Positions 30,156-41,250 of a DNA stretch of 64,000 nt are shown here, piece by piece. This DNA is from Neoarius graeffei. Taxonomy: Eukaryota; Chordata; Actinopteri; Siluriformes; Ariidae. Within the stretch, counting starts at the first letter, position 1. Each line of letters opens with the position of its first letter. The notes beneath the pieces were generated by a model. That model searched no databases and was not told the DNA's origin. It worked only from the letters and a program-made list of their open reading frames with translations. The stretch is from positions 36,236,943-36,300,942 of the forward strand of contig NC_083571.1 of assembly GCF_027579695.1 (NCBI RefSeq). Direction: 5' to 3'. A program made the position numbers and the translations under genes.

Positions 30156-31115
30156 TCAGTATCCGGTGTGACCCCCCTTAATTAAACGTTTGCGGTAACT
30201 GTTGATCAGTCCTGCACACCGGCTTGGAGGAATTTTAGCCCGTTCCTCCATACAGAACAGCTTCAACTCTGGGATGTTGGTGGGTTTCCTCACATGAACT
30301 GCTCGCTTCAGGTCCTTCCACAACATTTCGATTGGATTAAGCTCAGGACTTTGACTTGGCCATTCCAGAACATTAACTTTATTCTTCTTTAACCATTCTT
30401 TGGTAGAACGACTTGTGTGCTTAGGGTCGTTGTCTTGCTGCATGACCCACCTTCTCTTGAGATTCAGTTCATGGACAGATGTCCTGAGATTTTCCTTTAG
30501 AATTGGCTGGTATAATTCAGAATTCATTGTTCCATCAGTGATGGCAAACCGTCCTGGCCCAGATGCAGCAAAACAGGCCCAAACCATGATACTACCACCA
30601 CCGTGTTTCACAGATGGGATAAGGTTCTTATGCTCAAATGCAGTGTTTTCCTTTCTCCAAACATAACGTTTCTCATTTAAACCAAACAGTTCTATTTTGG
30701 TCTCATCCATCCACAAAACATTTTTCCAATAGCCTTCTGGCTTGTCCACGTCATCTTTAGCAAACTGCAGATGAGCAGCAATGTTCTTTTTGGAGAGCAG
30801 TGGCTTTCTCCTTGCAACCCTGCCATGCACACCATTGTTGTTCAGTGTTCTCCTGAACATGAACATTAGCCAATGTGAGAGAGGCCTTCAGTTGCTTAGA
30901 AGTTCCCCTGGGGTCCTTTGTGACCTCGGCAACTATTACACGCCTTGCTCTTGGAGTGATCTTTATTGGTCGACCACTCCTGGGGAGGATAACAATGGTC
31001 TTGATTTCCCTCCATTTGTACACAATCTGTCTGACTGTGGATTGGTGGAGTCCAAACTCTTTAGAGATGGTTTTGTAACCTTTTCCAGCCTGATGAGCAT
31101 CAACAATGCTTTTTC
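30156..31115 (-). pseudogene. Tc1-like transposase, frameshifted
   Basis: The catalytic half is open from 30866 to 30156, with [22 protein letters not shown] and [13 protein letters not shown]. The HTH half (31023-30757) is in another frame and carries GRPIKITPRARRVIV. The C-terminus is altered to a premature end after SYRKRL. The N-terminus is removed by the SINE. Confidence 0.85.
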
Positions 31116-31329
31116 CTCGCTCAAGGGCACCTCAGCCCAAGGTCGTCCCATATTAACCTAACCTGCATGTCTTTGGATTGTGGGGGAAACCGGAGCACCC
31201 GGAGGAAACCCATGCAGACACGGGCAGAACATGCAAACTCCACACAGAAAGGCCCTTGCCGGCCGCTGGGTTCGAACCCAGAACCTTCTTGCTGTGAGGC
31301 GACCGTGCCAACCACTACACCACCGTGCC
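31116..31329 (-). mobile_element. SINE head with short alternative tail
   Basis: The tRNA-like head and first body half (CACGGTGGTGTAGTGG when read on the - strand) is joined to CTTGGGCTGAGGTGCCCTTG instead of the usual tail. It is inserted in the Tc1-like element. The same junction is seen at 39495-39874. Confidence 0.72.
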
Positions 31330-32003
31330 TTCCACAAACGTGTTGTGAAGATCAGACTTTGATAGATCCCTGTTCTTTAAATAAAACAGGGTGCCCACTC
31401 ACACCTGATTGTCATCCCATTGATTGAAAACACCTGACTCGAATTTCACCTTCAAATTAACTGCTAATCCCAGAGGTTCACATACTTTTGCCACTCACAG
31501 ATATGTAATATTGGATCATTTTCCTCAATAAATAAATGACCAAGTATAACATTTTTGTCTCATTTGTTTAACTGGGTTCTCTTTATCTACTTTTAGGACT
31601 TGTGTGAAAATCTGATGTTGTTTTAGGTCATATTTATGCAGAAATATAGAAAATTCTAAAGGGTTTACAAGCTTTCCACCACCACTGTACGGTCAATTTA
31701 GAGCCACCAATTAGTCTAACCTGCCTGTCTTTGGACTATGGGGGGAAACCAGAGGAAACTTGGACTCGAACCCAGAGCCTTCTTGCTGTGAGGCGATAGT
31801 GCTAACCACTACACCACCGTGCCGTACACACTTTATCAATAATTTTATTTCACGGTCACTCTGCACAGTGTTTACTGAGCTTTGTATTTAAACACCACCA
31901 CCCCCAGAATGATCCGTTTCCATGGAAACAGATGAAGCTCATAGAAAGTGCCATTTTTGTCAGGTCATGGAGTAAACAACAACAAAGAAAAAAGAAAAAC
32001 AAC

Positions 32004-32703
32004 CTGAAGGCGAAAGTGATAGCGGTATGGAAGAAAGGATGAATTAAACACTCACTCACTGCTGTCCTTGTCACCGGTGACAATTGGTAACCCTGTCGGC
32101 TTGTCGGTTGTGTCATCTGTGGCGTCTGGCCTCAGCTCTTTCTGCAAGCTTCATCTCAACCAGTGCTTTGCCCTGTCTTAGTTTGTTTCACCATGCATCA
32201 AGTTTTGATGTTTCCTCGTACCAGTTTTTGCCAAATCCACAGATGTTCAGATCCTCTTTGGCACTTTTTCTTGGGTGCCCTCTGGACCTGGTTTCACTGG
32301 CTAATTCACCAATTAGGAGCTGTTTGGGAATTCGGTTGTTATCCATGCGACAGACATGGCCAAGCCAGCGTAGGCGGTTGGTTCTGATGGTGGTCTCTAT
32401 GGTGGTGCAACTAGCTCTTCTTAGAACCTCCATGTTTGTGATATGTTGCCACCAACTGATTTTGAGTATGTGCCATAGTGATCTTTGGTGGTACATTTCC
32501 AGCATATGTAGGTGGTGGGCTAGGGTAGGCCATATTTCGCTGCCGTAGAGGAGTGTTGGCAATATGATGGCTTTGTAGACTGCCAGCTTGGTGTTGATTG
32601 ATGGACCTTTTCTGTCAAAACATCTGGTAGCAAGAGAGCGAAAGGTACTGGCTGCTCTGAAGGCGAAAGTGATAGCGGTATGGAAGAAAGGATGAATTAA
32701 ACA
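32004..32703 (-). mobile_element. 5'-truncated LINE flanked by 47 bp duplications
   Basis: A 606 bp insertion (32051-32656) lies between two exact 47 bp direct repeats (32004-32050 and 32657-32703). On the - strand it encodes a reverse-transcriptase C-terminal region (KLAVYKAIILPTLLYGSEIW, RWLGHVCRM, RSRGHPRK). It ends in a short GTGA-type tandem tail, as in non-LTR retrotransposons. Confidence 0.78.
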
Positions 32704-32938
32704 ATTTGATAAATTAATGAAACAAAGACTTATCGGAAGAAAAGGGTGGAAATAAGACAGAAACAGGAAGTTCGAGAAAAACAAAAGCAAGAAAAAAAAG
32801 CACAGAAAAGTAAAAAAAAAAAAAAAGAGAAACCAAAAGAGAAAGAATAAAAATAGAGGAGTCAAATGAGGGGATGTGAGAGAGAAGAAAGTTAGCATCA
32901 TCCCAAGATATTAAAGTGCTGTGAGTGTGATAGAAGTC

Positions 32939-33314
32939 TCATCTCATCTCATTATCTCTAGCCGCTTTATCCTGTTCTACAGGGTCGCAGGCAAGCTGGA
33001 GCCTATCCCAGCTGACTACGGGCGAAAGGCGGGGTACACCCTGGACAAGTCGCCAGGTCATCACAGGGCTGACACATAGACACAGACAACCATTCACACT
33101 CACATTCACACCTACGGTCAATTTAGAGTCACCAGTTAACCTAACCTGCATGTCTTTGGACTGTGGGGGAAACCGGAGCACCCGGAGGAAACCCACGCGG
33201 ACACGGGGAGAACATGCAAACTCCACACAGAAAGGCCCTCGCCGGCCATGGGGCTTGAACCCGGACCTTCTTGCTGTGAGGCGACAGCGCTAACCATTAC
33301 ACCACCGTGCCGCC
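32939..33314 (-). mobile_element. tRNA-derived SINE, full length
   Basis: A full-length copy flanked by a perfect 12 bp duplication GTGATAGAAGTC (32927-32938 and 33315-33326). Confidence 0.92.
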
Positions 33315-33326
33315 GTGATAGAAGTC

Positions 33327-33689
33327 ACTAATAATAATAATAATAATAATAATGTCGAGGGATGTTTTTAGAGGTTATTAATAACATTTAAAACATAAAA
33401 GAAAGCTCAATGTGTTTCTGACTTCTGTAGGAGAAATATAGATAACTGTTCAGATAAAAATTGGAAATTTTCCTATCTGGCAACCTTAACTCCACTTCCG
33501 CGCATGCGCAGCTCGGTCGTGTGCAACGTTCGAAGTGCACACAATGACACGCAACGCTTTGCAGTGACCTTTAATAACAGACTCCATTATTATTTAATTA
33601 CTAGTAACATTTACTCCTACTACTGTTACTACTACTACTACTACTAATAATAATAATAATAATAATAATTATTATTATTATTATTATTA
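33327..33689. other. AT-rich spacer with (TAA)n runs
   Basis: (AAT)n lies at about 33332-33352 and again at about 33640-33690. No ORF or transposon end is recognisable between them. Confidence 0.4.
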
Positions 33690-33692
33690 TTA

Positions 33693-33746
<54 letters not shown>

Positions 33747-34483
33747 CCTTTAATAATCCTTTACAGGAAATTACAGTGTCACAGCAGCACAACATTCAGA
33801 CATCACATCACACATTACCTCACCGCAAACTCTAATAATTGAATACTACTATTAATAGGTTAAAATAGATAAATAAATAATAATACTAAAGCAGAAGGAG
33901 TGCAGTTACTTTTGTGCATTATAGAACCTTATAGCAGCTGGTATAAAGGACTTCCTGAATCTCTCTGTTTGACATATTGGTGCAATCAGTCTCTGACTGA
34001 AACTGCTATTGTTAACCACTTTCAGGGCATGGAGTGGGTGTTGAGAATTGTCCAAAATTGCCCTCAATTTACTCAGGGATCTGGCCTCTGTCACCTGCTG
34101 AACTGTTGGGAAAACAGTCCCTACCACTGATCCCGCCTTCCTGATTAGCTTGTCCAGTCTTTTGTTGTCAGCAGCACAGGCTCCCACACCCCAACATACA
34201 ACAGCAAAGAAGAGGGCACTTGCCACCACTGAATAGTAGACACTGCATAGTAGGGGCTGACAGATATTAAAAGATCGCAGCCTTCTTAAAAAATAAAGTC
34301 GGCTTTGGCCCTTCCTATACACAGTCTCCATATGACTCCTCCAGTCCAGCCCACTATCCAGCTGCAGTCCCAGGTACCTATGGTTGGCAACCACCTCCAC
34401 CTCAGTGCCTCTGATGGTAATTGGTGTTGGCTGAGTCCTTTTCCTCCCCTTCCTGAAGTCCATAATAATCTCCTTGGTTTTTG
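33690..34483 (-). mobile_element. 5'-truncated LINE with (TATC)n tail
   Basis: On the - strand the segment encodes the C-terminal part of a fish LINE polyprotein (RYLGLQLDSGLDW, YRKGQSRLYFLRRLRSF, ASALFFAVVCWG; frame 34463-33906, stop at 33906). It ends in a 3'UTR and a (CTAT)n tail at about 33696-33745. Only the last quarter of the element is present. Confidence 0.75.
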
Positions 34484-35094
34484 TGGTTATTATTATTATA
34501 TTATTATTATAAAATGTACAATAAGATTAAATATTGTATTATTTATTATTATTTGTTATTTATTAGAGATGTTACTTATATTTAATCCAATAAAAGATCA
34601 GTACAGGAATGACTCATTGTACGAATTAAAGCAGTTGTATCACATTACCTTTGTTTTTTACTTGTAGGATCTTTACTTGAACACCAGGGGGCAGTGTAGT
34701 GTGTGAAATGATACCCACACTAGCACATAGAAGCTGTGTCCGAAATCACTCACTCGTTCACTACTCCCTACTCACTATATAGGGAATTCTATATAGAGGA
34801 CTATATAGTGAGCTCGCTGGTATTTACGTCATTACTGTCACACAACTCAAACGTGCCAGCTCAGTCGGCTGGTGGGTTTTCAAAATAATAAATACATGCA
34901 TTTTTTTTCGCGGTCTGGTTTCCATCAAATCGTGTGCTCTGATTGGTTCGCAAGCGGTCCAGAATCCTACAATCCGGACCCCGGTTACAGACCTTTGGCG
35001 ACTCATTCGTTCACAACAACAACAAACATAGTAGTAATTTTTGGTCAACATTTATTTTCGCATTTCTCAGTATAATAGCATTAATTTTACAGCA
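34484..35094. other. Spacer with an ACTATATAGTGAG-type palindromic motif
   Basis: TCACTATATAGGGAATTC and ACTATATAGTGAGCTCG near 34785-34815 belong to a short palindromic repeat also seen near 37425-37530. The rest is unassigned and may be the upstream part of the Crypton-like element starting at 35095. Confidence 0.4.
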
Positions 35095-35216
35095 TGGATA
35101 GCGATAACGACAGCGTTCACAGCAAAAGCGAGTTTTACTACCCTGATGAAGACGAAATAAAAGAAAACTTTTCAGGAGAAAGCCGAAAACGAGCTTGTAG
35201 CAGGTTTGTTCTAAAT
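35095..35216 (+). pseudogene. Second Crypton-like remnant, first exon only
   Basis: From ATG 35095 the frame reads MDSDNDSVHSKSEFYYPDEDE and continues to SRKRACSR before a possible donor (AGCAG|GTTTGTTC). SEFYYPDEDE corresponds to SKLYYPDEKE in the fossil at 4245. The downstream half-hairpin at 35290-35344 also matches the first copy (5120-5216). A Tc1-like element begins at 35345 and nothing of the recombinase core follows. Confidence 0.5.
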
Positions 35217-35539
35217 ATAGTTTCCCTTTCGGGCGCTCTCATTTTCTGTTAGAATTTGATAAAGAAAAAATAAATATATTATTTACCAGCTTAAGGTCAG
35301 TCCGTATCATGAAATACCGTGACCTCGGCCTTGAAATACTGACCGATCCCTTGCTGATTTTGTAAGTTTGTCCACTGACAAAGAAATTAACATTCTATCA
35401 TTTTAATGGTAGGTTTATTTTAACTGTGAGAGACAAAACATCAAAAAGAAAATCCAGAAAATAACTTCATATAAAAGATATAAACTGATTTACATTTCTT
35501 TGAGTGAAATAAGTATTTGAACCCTCTCGCAAACAAGAC

Positions 35540-36881
35540 TTAGTATTTGGTGGCAAAACCCTTGTTGGCAAGCACAGCGGTCAGACGTTTCTTATAGTTG
35601 ATGACCAGGTTTGCGCACATGTCAGGAGGAATTCTGGTCCACTCCTCTTTGCAGATCATCTCTAGATCATTAAGGTTTTGAGGCTGTCGCTTCGCAACTC
35701 GGAGCTTCAGCTCCCTCCATAGGTTTTCTATGGGATTAAGGTCCGGAGACTGGCTAGGCCACTCCATGACCTTAATGTGCTTCTTCTTGAGCCACTCCTT
35801 TGTTGCCTTGGCTGTATGTTTTGGGTCATTGCCGTGCTGGAAGACCCATCCACGACCCATTTTCAGTGTCCTGGCAGAGGGAAGGAGGTTGTCACTCAGG
35901 ATTTTACGGTACATGGGCGCGTCCATTCTTCCGTTGATGCGGTGAAGTAGTCCTGTGCCCTTAGCAGAGAAACACCCCCAAAGCATAATGTTTCCACCTC
36001 CATGCTTGACAGTGGGGATGGTATTCTTCAGGTCATAGTCAGCATTTTTCTTCCTCCAAACAAGGCAAGTTGAGTTAATGCCAAAGAGCTCGATTTTGGT
36101 CTCATCTAACCACAGCACCTTCTCCCAATCACTCTCAGAATCAGTGGCGGCTGGTAGTCTTTCAAACAGGGGAGGCTGGTCGGTTACGAAATTTCCAGAT
36201 TTTAAAAGAAAAAACATCAATTTTGCCCATACTCTTGCCTCTGATCTGGCTGATTGTTGGCAGGGTCACAAACTGTGAAATAACAGGTTCTTTTGGCCCA
36301 TTAGCCTACTATCCAATATACATGATGGTGGTGTTGGGGGGGGGGGGGTATATTTTAACAATTTATATTTTAAAATTGTGGCATGTTTAAAAATTAATGC
36401 CAAAGAGCTCGATTTTGGTCTCATCTAACCACAGCACCTTCCCCCAATCACTCTCAGAATCATTCAGGTGTTCACTGGCAAACTTCAGACGGGCCTGCAC
36501 ATGTGCCTTCTTGAGAAGGGGGACCTTGCGGGCACTGCAGGATTTTAATCCATTACGGTGTAATGTGTTACCAATGGTTTTCTTGGTGACTGTGGTCCCA
36601 GCTGCCTTAAGATCATTAACAAGCTCCTCCCGTGTAGTTCTAGGCTGATCTCTCACCTTTCTCGTGATCACTGATACCCCACGAGGTGAGATCTTGTGTG
36701 GGGCCCCAGACCGAGGTCGATTGATGGTTATTTTGTATTTCTTCCATTTTTGAACTATTGCACCAACAGTTGTCTCTTTCTCACCCAGCTTCTTGCTTAT
36801 GGTTTTGTAGCCCAGTCTAGCCTTGTGCAACTCTACAATCCTGTCCCTGACATCCTTAGACAGCTCTTTGGTCTTGCCCAT
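35540..36881 (-). pseudogene. Tc1-like transposase interrupted by duplication and insertion
   Basis: The N-terminal half (36881-36387) starts [19 protein letters not shown], carries the HTH and ends just after [13 protein letters not shown]. The C-terminal half (36220-35540) repeats [13 protein letters not shown] and contains QHGNDPKHT and [13 protein letters not shown], so all three DDE positions exist. The two halves are separated by foreign sequence and share a duplicated stretch, so no single frame remains. Confidence 0.88.
36076..36464. repeat. 70 bp direct duplication around a 250 bp insertion
   Basis: 36076-36145 and 36394-36464 are near-identical transposase sequence. The intervening 250 bp starts GTGGCGGCTGGTAGTC, resembling another fish DNA-element end, and includes a G12-14 run. 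Confidence 0.82.
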
Positions 36882-37248
36882 GTTGGAGAGGTTGGAGTCT
36901 GATTGATTGATTGATTGATTGATTCTGTGGACAGGTGTCTTTTATACAGGTATCAATTTAAGACAGCTGTCTTTAATGCAGGTAACGAGCTGATTAGGAG
37001 TGTCTAACTGGTCTGTGGGAGCCAGAACTCTTAATGGTTGGTAGGGGATCAAATACTTATCTCACTCAATGAAATGCAAATCAATTTATATATTTTATAA
37101 AATGTGATTTCCTGGATTTTCTTTTTGATATTCTATCTCTCACTGTTAAAATAAACCTACCCTTAAAATTATAGACTGTTCATATCTTTGCCAGTGGGCA
37201 AACTTACAAAATCAGCAAGGGATCAAATAATTATTTGATCCACATTAT

Positions 37249-37304
37249 ACTGAGCGTATTTCCCACATTAATCAATACAAGTACTTTGTGTCTGCTGCAT
37301 CTTT
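37249..37304. other. Short spacer
   Basis: Nothing is recognisable between the Tc1-like element and the inverted LINE-tail pair. Confidence 0.3.
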
Positions 37305-37861
37305 TATTTCTTTTAAATCAAGGCTGAACACTTTCTTTCTTCTTTGCCACTGCCTTTTATTAAATCAAACCTGAGGCTTTTGATTAATTCCTCACTCTAC
37401 ACTGTAACTTTTACCCTGTGTCTGAAATCACTCACTACTCACTATACAGTGGACTATATAGTGAGTTCGCCATTGTGTAGTGCTGTCCGAATATATAGTG
37501 AGAATTATCACACCCTATATAGTGCACTCAAAGTATCCCACAATGCATCACGAAAAGTAACGTACAACCGATGGTCACTAACCAAGAAATATATCTCATC
37601 ATGCATTGCAGTCGCACTGAAAGGAAAAAAAAGTGTGTTGGGGTGAATGGATGGAGGAAGAAACACATCATAAACTGACATTCAAGTCCAATTAAAAATA
37701 GTAAGAGAATAGACAAAAAAAGCTAAACTAGAATAAGACAGATAAAATACAAGAATAGAAGTTACAGTGCAGAGTGAGGAATTAATCAAAAGCCTCAAAT
37801 TTGATTTAATAAAAGGCAGCAGCAAAGAGCAAAGTATTCAGCCTTGATTTTAAAAGATTCA
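37305..37861. repeat. Inverted pair of LINE 3'-type fragments around a palindromic MITE
   Basis: 37305-37405 (TTTAAATCAAGGCTGAACA ... GAGGAATTAATC-type) is about the reverse complement of 37757-37861. Between them lies the ACTATATAGTGAG repeat (37425-37530). The arms resemble the C-terminal coding/3' end of fish LINEs. Confidence 0.7.
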
Positions 37862-39051
37862 TTAACTTCAACACTGAATCACTGAACAAAAGAGGAGTGA
37901 ATCTTGGTCACAACCCAAACAAGTGTTGCCAGGCAAAACAAACCTCGCCCGATAGCACTTATGATGAATATGAAGGAAGATATCGTGAATAAAATAGGTA
38001 CCCTATGGGTACATGTGGCTACTGCTTATAAATAAATTGTTTTCTGATACCATGTCCATACAATAATATAGCATATATATTTACTCTATGAGGCAGTAGC
38101 CACAAAATAAAGCGTCATCCAAAAATGAACCTTTTAAAAAAACACAGAAGTAAAATATACCAAGTGTCTGTACTTTATATTATTCTACTCTTACCTCTTA
38201 CAGTTTTCGAACTGAAACCTCCAAACCGAGGCTGACATACACACACTGTCGCCATGACCCAAACTCTTATTTCCTGGAAATGGCCTGGCGCTAGAGCTCA
38301 GTGGAACGCATTTTCCCTCTGTAATTAGCATAAACATGTCTGAAAGCGATTTCTTTAGTCTAGTCCATTTATTTCGAATGGTGAACCGAATTGTATACAC
38401 TCACCGGACATTTTAATCAGAACATGTGTATGCACAGTGCGCAACTGTTACATTGTTACATTCTTACAGCACGATGACATTGTAGCTAGCGCCTCTACAC
38501 TACCATTTAAAAGTTTGGGGTCACCCAGACAATTTTGTATTTTCCATGAAAAGTCACACTTTTGGCGGCACGGTGGTGTAGTGGTTAGCGCGGTCGCCTC
38601 ACAGCAAGAAGGTCCGGGTTCGAGCCCCGTGGCCGGCGAGGGCCTTTCTGTGCGGAGTTTGCATGTTCTCCCCGTGTCCGCGTGGGTTTCCTCCGGGTGC
38701 TCCGGTTTCCCCCACAGTCCAAAGACATGCAGGTTAGGTTAACTGGTGACTCTAAATTGACCGTAGGTGTGAATGTGAGTGTGAATGGTTGTCTGTGTCT
38801 ATGTGTCAGCCCTGTGATGACCTGGCGACTTGTCCAGGGTGTACCCCGCCTTTCGCTCATAGTCAGCTGGGATAGGCTCCAGCTTGCCTGCGACCCTGTA
38901 GAACAGGATAAAGCGGCTAGAGATAATGAGATGAGATGAGATGAAAAGTCAGCAGCAAAGAAGAAAGTATTCAGCCTTGATTTAAAAAGATTCATTAACT
39001 TCAACACTGAATCGCTGAACAAAAGAGGAGTGAATCTTGGTCACAACCCAA
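37817..39051. repeat. 105 bp direct repeat 1.1 kb apart
   Basis: 37817-37921 and 38948-39051 share about 105 bp (from GCAGCAAAG through GAATCTTGGTCACAACCCAAA) with few differences. The second copy begins at the target duplication of the SINE at 38557-38940. The sequence between (37922-38556) has no recognised content. Confidence 0.8.
38557..38940 (+). mobile_element. tRNA-derived SINE, full length
   Basis: A full-length copy with the 11 bp duplication ATGAAAAGTCA at 38546-38556 and 38941-38951. Confidence 0.9.
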
Positions 39052-39494
39052 ATGATTCATTTGCCGAACAAGAGAGAAGCAAAACCACAATTTTCACCAA
39101 AATGATTCAGTGAGTCAAATACTGAAGCCCATCAGCAGCAATAGATCCTGATTCATTCACCTTCAGAAAGACAGAATCATTCACGAATGAATCATGTCTT
39201 GTGGGTGTGTATGGGTGTGTGGAGTGGGGTTGGCAGCATAGAAAGCAACGTTTCTGCTCGGAAATAGATTAAAATGTCATAAATGTGTGAGAGAGACAAT
39301 GACAGAGCGATGTGTGTGTATCAGTGTTGTGTGTGTTAATTATACACTAATATCAGAACACAGCTGCTGCTTTCCTGTGATAATAAAACCAGCAAAGCTT
39401 ATCAGTGTTTAGATGCTATTCAGAGTGACTCTCTCTCTCACACACACGCACTAGAAATCCTGTCAGGAATGTTCATGTTAGCCAGCTAACTAGT
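39052..39494. other. Spacer, nothing recognised
   Basis: AT-rich sequence with short CA/CT runs. No ORF resemblance. Confidence 0.35.
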
Positions 39495-39874
39495 GTTAGA
39501 AGAAGAAACCTTTATTTGTTACATGCAGACTTCAAGCACAGTGAAATTCATCCTCTGCATTTAACCCATCTGAAGCAGTGAACACGCACACACACACACC
39601 CAGAGCAGTGGGCAGCTGTACTACAGCACCCGGGGAGCAGTCAGGGGTTCGGTACCTTGCTCAAGGGCACTTCAGCCCAAGGCCGCCCCATGTTAACCTA
39701 ACTGCATGTCTTTGGACTGTGGGGGAAACCGGAGCACCCGGAGGAAACCCACGCGGACACGGGGAGAACATGCAAACTCCGCACAGAAAGGCCCTCGCCG
39801 GCCACGGGGCTCGAACCCGGAACCTTCTTGCTGTGAGGCGACCGTGCTAACCGCTACACCACCCTGCTGCCGTT
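39495..39874 (-). mobile_element. SINE with a different 3' tail
   Basis: On the - strand the usual tRNA head and first body half (to TAACATGGGGCGG) continue into a tail with AAGGTACCGAACCCCTGAC, CAGCTGCCCACTGCTC and a final AACAAATAAAGG. The tail differs from the GATAATGAGATGAG tail of the other full copies. The shared head with two tails is typical of SINE families that swap LINE-derived 3' ends. Confidence 0.72.
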
Positions 39875-40381
39875 AATCACAGCGCTTGCTCAGAAATCCA
39901 TTTTAGCTTAATTAGCCAGCAAGTTTAAGTCCATTAGCGAATATGACTTTAAAATCCTGTCAGGTTAGCTCAATGCTAATTGTAAACTGAATTCAGGTTC
40001 CAATCCTCTCAGCAATGAGTTGCTTCACGTTACCTAGCGAGTCTTAGCAGCCGAGAATATGAATAATTATAATATTACTTAAAATGCTCTCAGAAATCCT
40101 GTCAGGTTAGCGCATAGTCATGGTAGCGCTAGTTAATATTAGCAGTGAAGATTCTGAACCGGTTCAAATCCTGTCAGAAATGAGTTATCTCACGTTAGCT
40201 AGCCGGTGTTAGCAGTGACGATTATGAACCCTGTCAGACATTATGAACATTTATAAACAACACATATAAAATCCTCTCAGAAGTCCTGTCAGGTTAGCGA
40301 GCAGCTAACAATCTGGGAAATAAGCATGTTTTGCTTTTTGACTTGTCAGTCGTCGCTATTTTGTGTCGTAGAATTTATCTT
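39875..40381. other. Spacer with CTCAG/TCCTGTCAGGTTAGC repeats
   Basis: Short phrases such as AATCCTGTCAGGTTAGC recur several times between about 39950 and 40310. It looks like a degenerate tandem repeat. No coding signal. Confidence 0.4.
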
Positions 40382-40395
40382 ATTCGCATCTTTAT

Positions 40396-40752
40396 CTCAT
40401 CTCATTATCTCTAGCCGCTTTATCCTTCTACAGGGTCACAGGCAAGCTGGAGCCTATCCCAGCTGACTACGGGCGAAAGGCGGGGTACACCCTGGACAAG
40501 TCGCCAGGTCATCACAGGGCTGACACATAGACACAGACAACCATTCACACTCACACCTACGGTCAATTTAGAGTCACCAGTTAACCTAACCTGCATGTCT
40601 TTGGACTGTGGGGGAAACCGGAGCACCCGGAGGAAACCCACGCGGACAACATGCAAACTCCGCACAGAAAGGCCCTCGCTGGCCCCGGGGCTCGAACCCA
40701 GGACCTTCTTGCTGTGAGGCAACAGCGCTAACCACTACACCACCGTGCCGCC
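40396..40752 (-). mobile_element. tRNA-derived SINE
   Basis: Near full length with small internal deletions. A 14 bp duplication ATTCGCATCTTTAT lies at 40382-40395 and 40753-40766. Confidence 0.9.
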
Positions 40753-40766
40753 ATTCGCATCTTTAT

Positions 40767-40967
40767 TTCTGACAATATTTGTAGTTTTAGGAATTTAACA
40801 AAAGAATTATTCAGCATAACATCACATGAAACAGAACTGTTTGTAATGTTTTATTCATCAGCGTGCTGGTTCGGACACGCACACAGACCTGGCAACCCGA
40901 TTTATCACCTGGTCTTCACTTAAAGAAGCCTTAGTTGCTTAGCAAAGGAATACAAATAAGGCCATTA

Positions 40968-41005
<38 letters not shown>

Positions 41006-41196
41006 TCTCTCACTATGTGAACTTAACACTGCGGCTTAGTAACTTATCAACAATCCCTGCTTAGCTTTAAGACCTTGGACTCTATAGAGGTGTGTGTGTG
41101 GGTGTGTGTGGGTGAGAGAGAGAGTAAGAGACTCTTCTGAGACAGCCATGGAATGTGTTTTCCCCCTTACTGAGAGCCCTTTGCACCAGTGTTTAC

Positions 41197-41250
<54 letters not shown>

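Larger units (their letters stand above)
30046..31689 (-). mobile_element. Tc1-like transposon, with a SINE inside
   Basis: TACAGTGGTGCTTGAAAG at the left and CCACCACTGTA at the right. The family is the same as 16327-17775. The transposase is on the - strand and broken. A SINE fragment (31116-31329) replaces about 45 bp around the transposase start codon. Confidence 0.88.
29944..31834 (-). mobile_element. SINE split by a Tc1-like element
   Basis: 29944-30045 matches the tail half of the SINE (TCTGTAGCCGCTGATCC, GGGTCGCAGGCAAACTGGAG). 31690-31834 matches its head half, ending CCACCGTGCCG. The Tc1-like element 30046-31689 lies between. About 40 bp of SINE body are missing at the junction. The copy is more diverged than the others. 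Confidence 0.78.
35345..37248 (-). mobile_element. Tc1-like transposon of a third family, rearranged
   Basis: The inner ends GATCCCTTGCTGATTTTGTAAG (left) and its inverse (right, followed by GATCAAATAATTATTTGATCC) mark a Tc1 family different from the other two here. The left tip is truncated. The interior holds a transposase cut by a 250 bp insertion bounded by a 70 bp direct duplication. Confidence 0.82.

Noticed and set aside
32702-32901. Phe/Leu-rich N-terminal part of a 237-codon - strand frame
   Set aside because: It translates an A-rich low-complexity stretch that happens to be in frame with the LINE fragment. Only 32656-32188 is LINE coding sequence.
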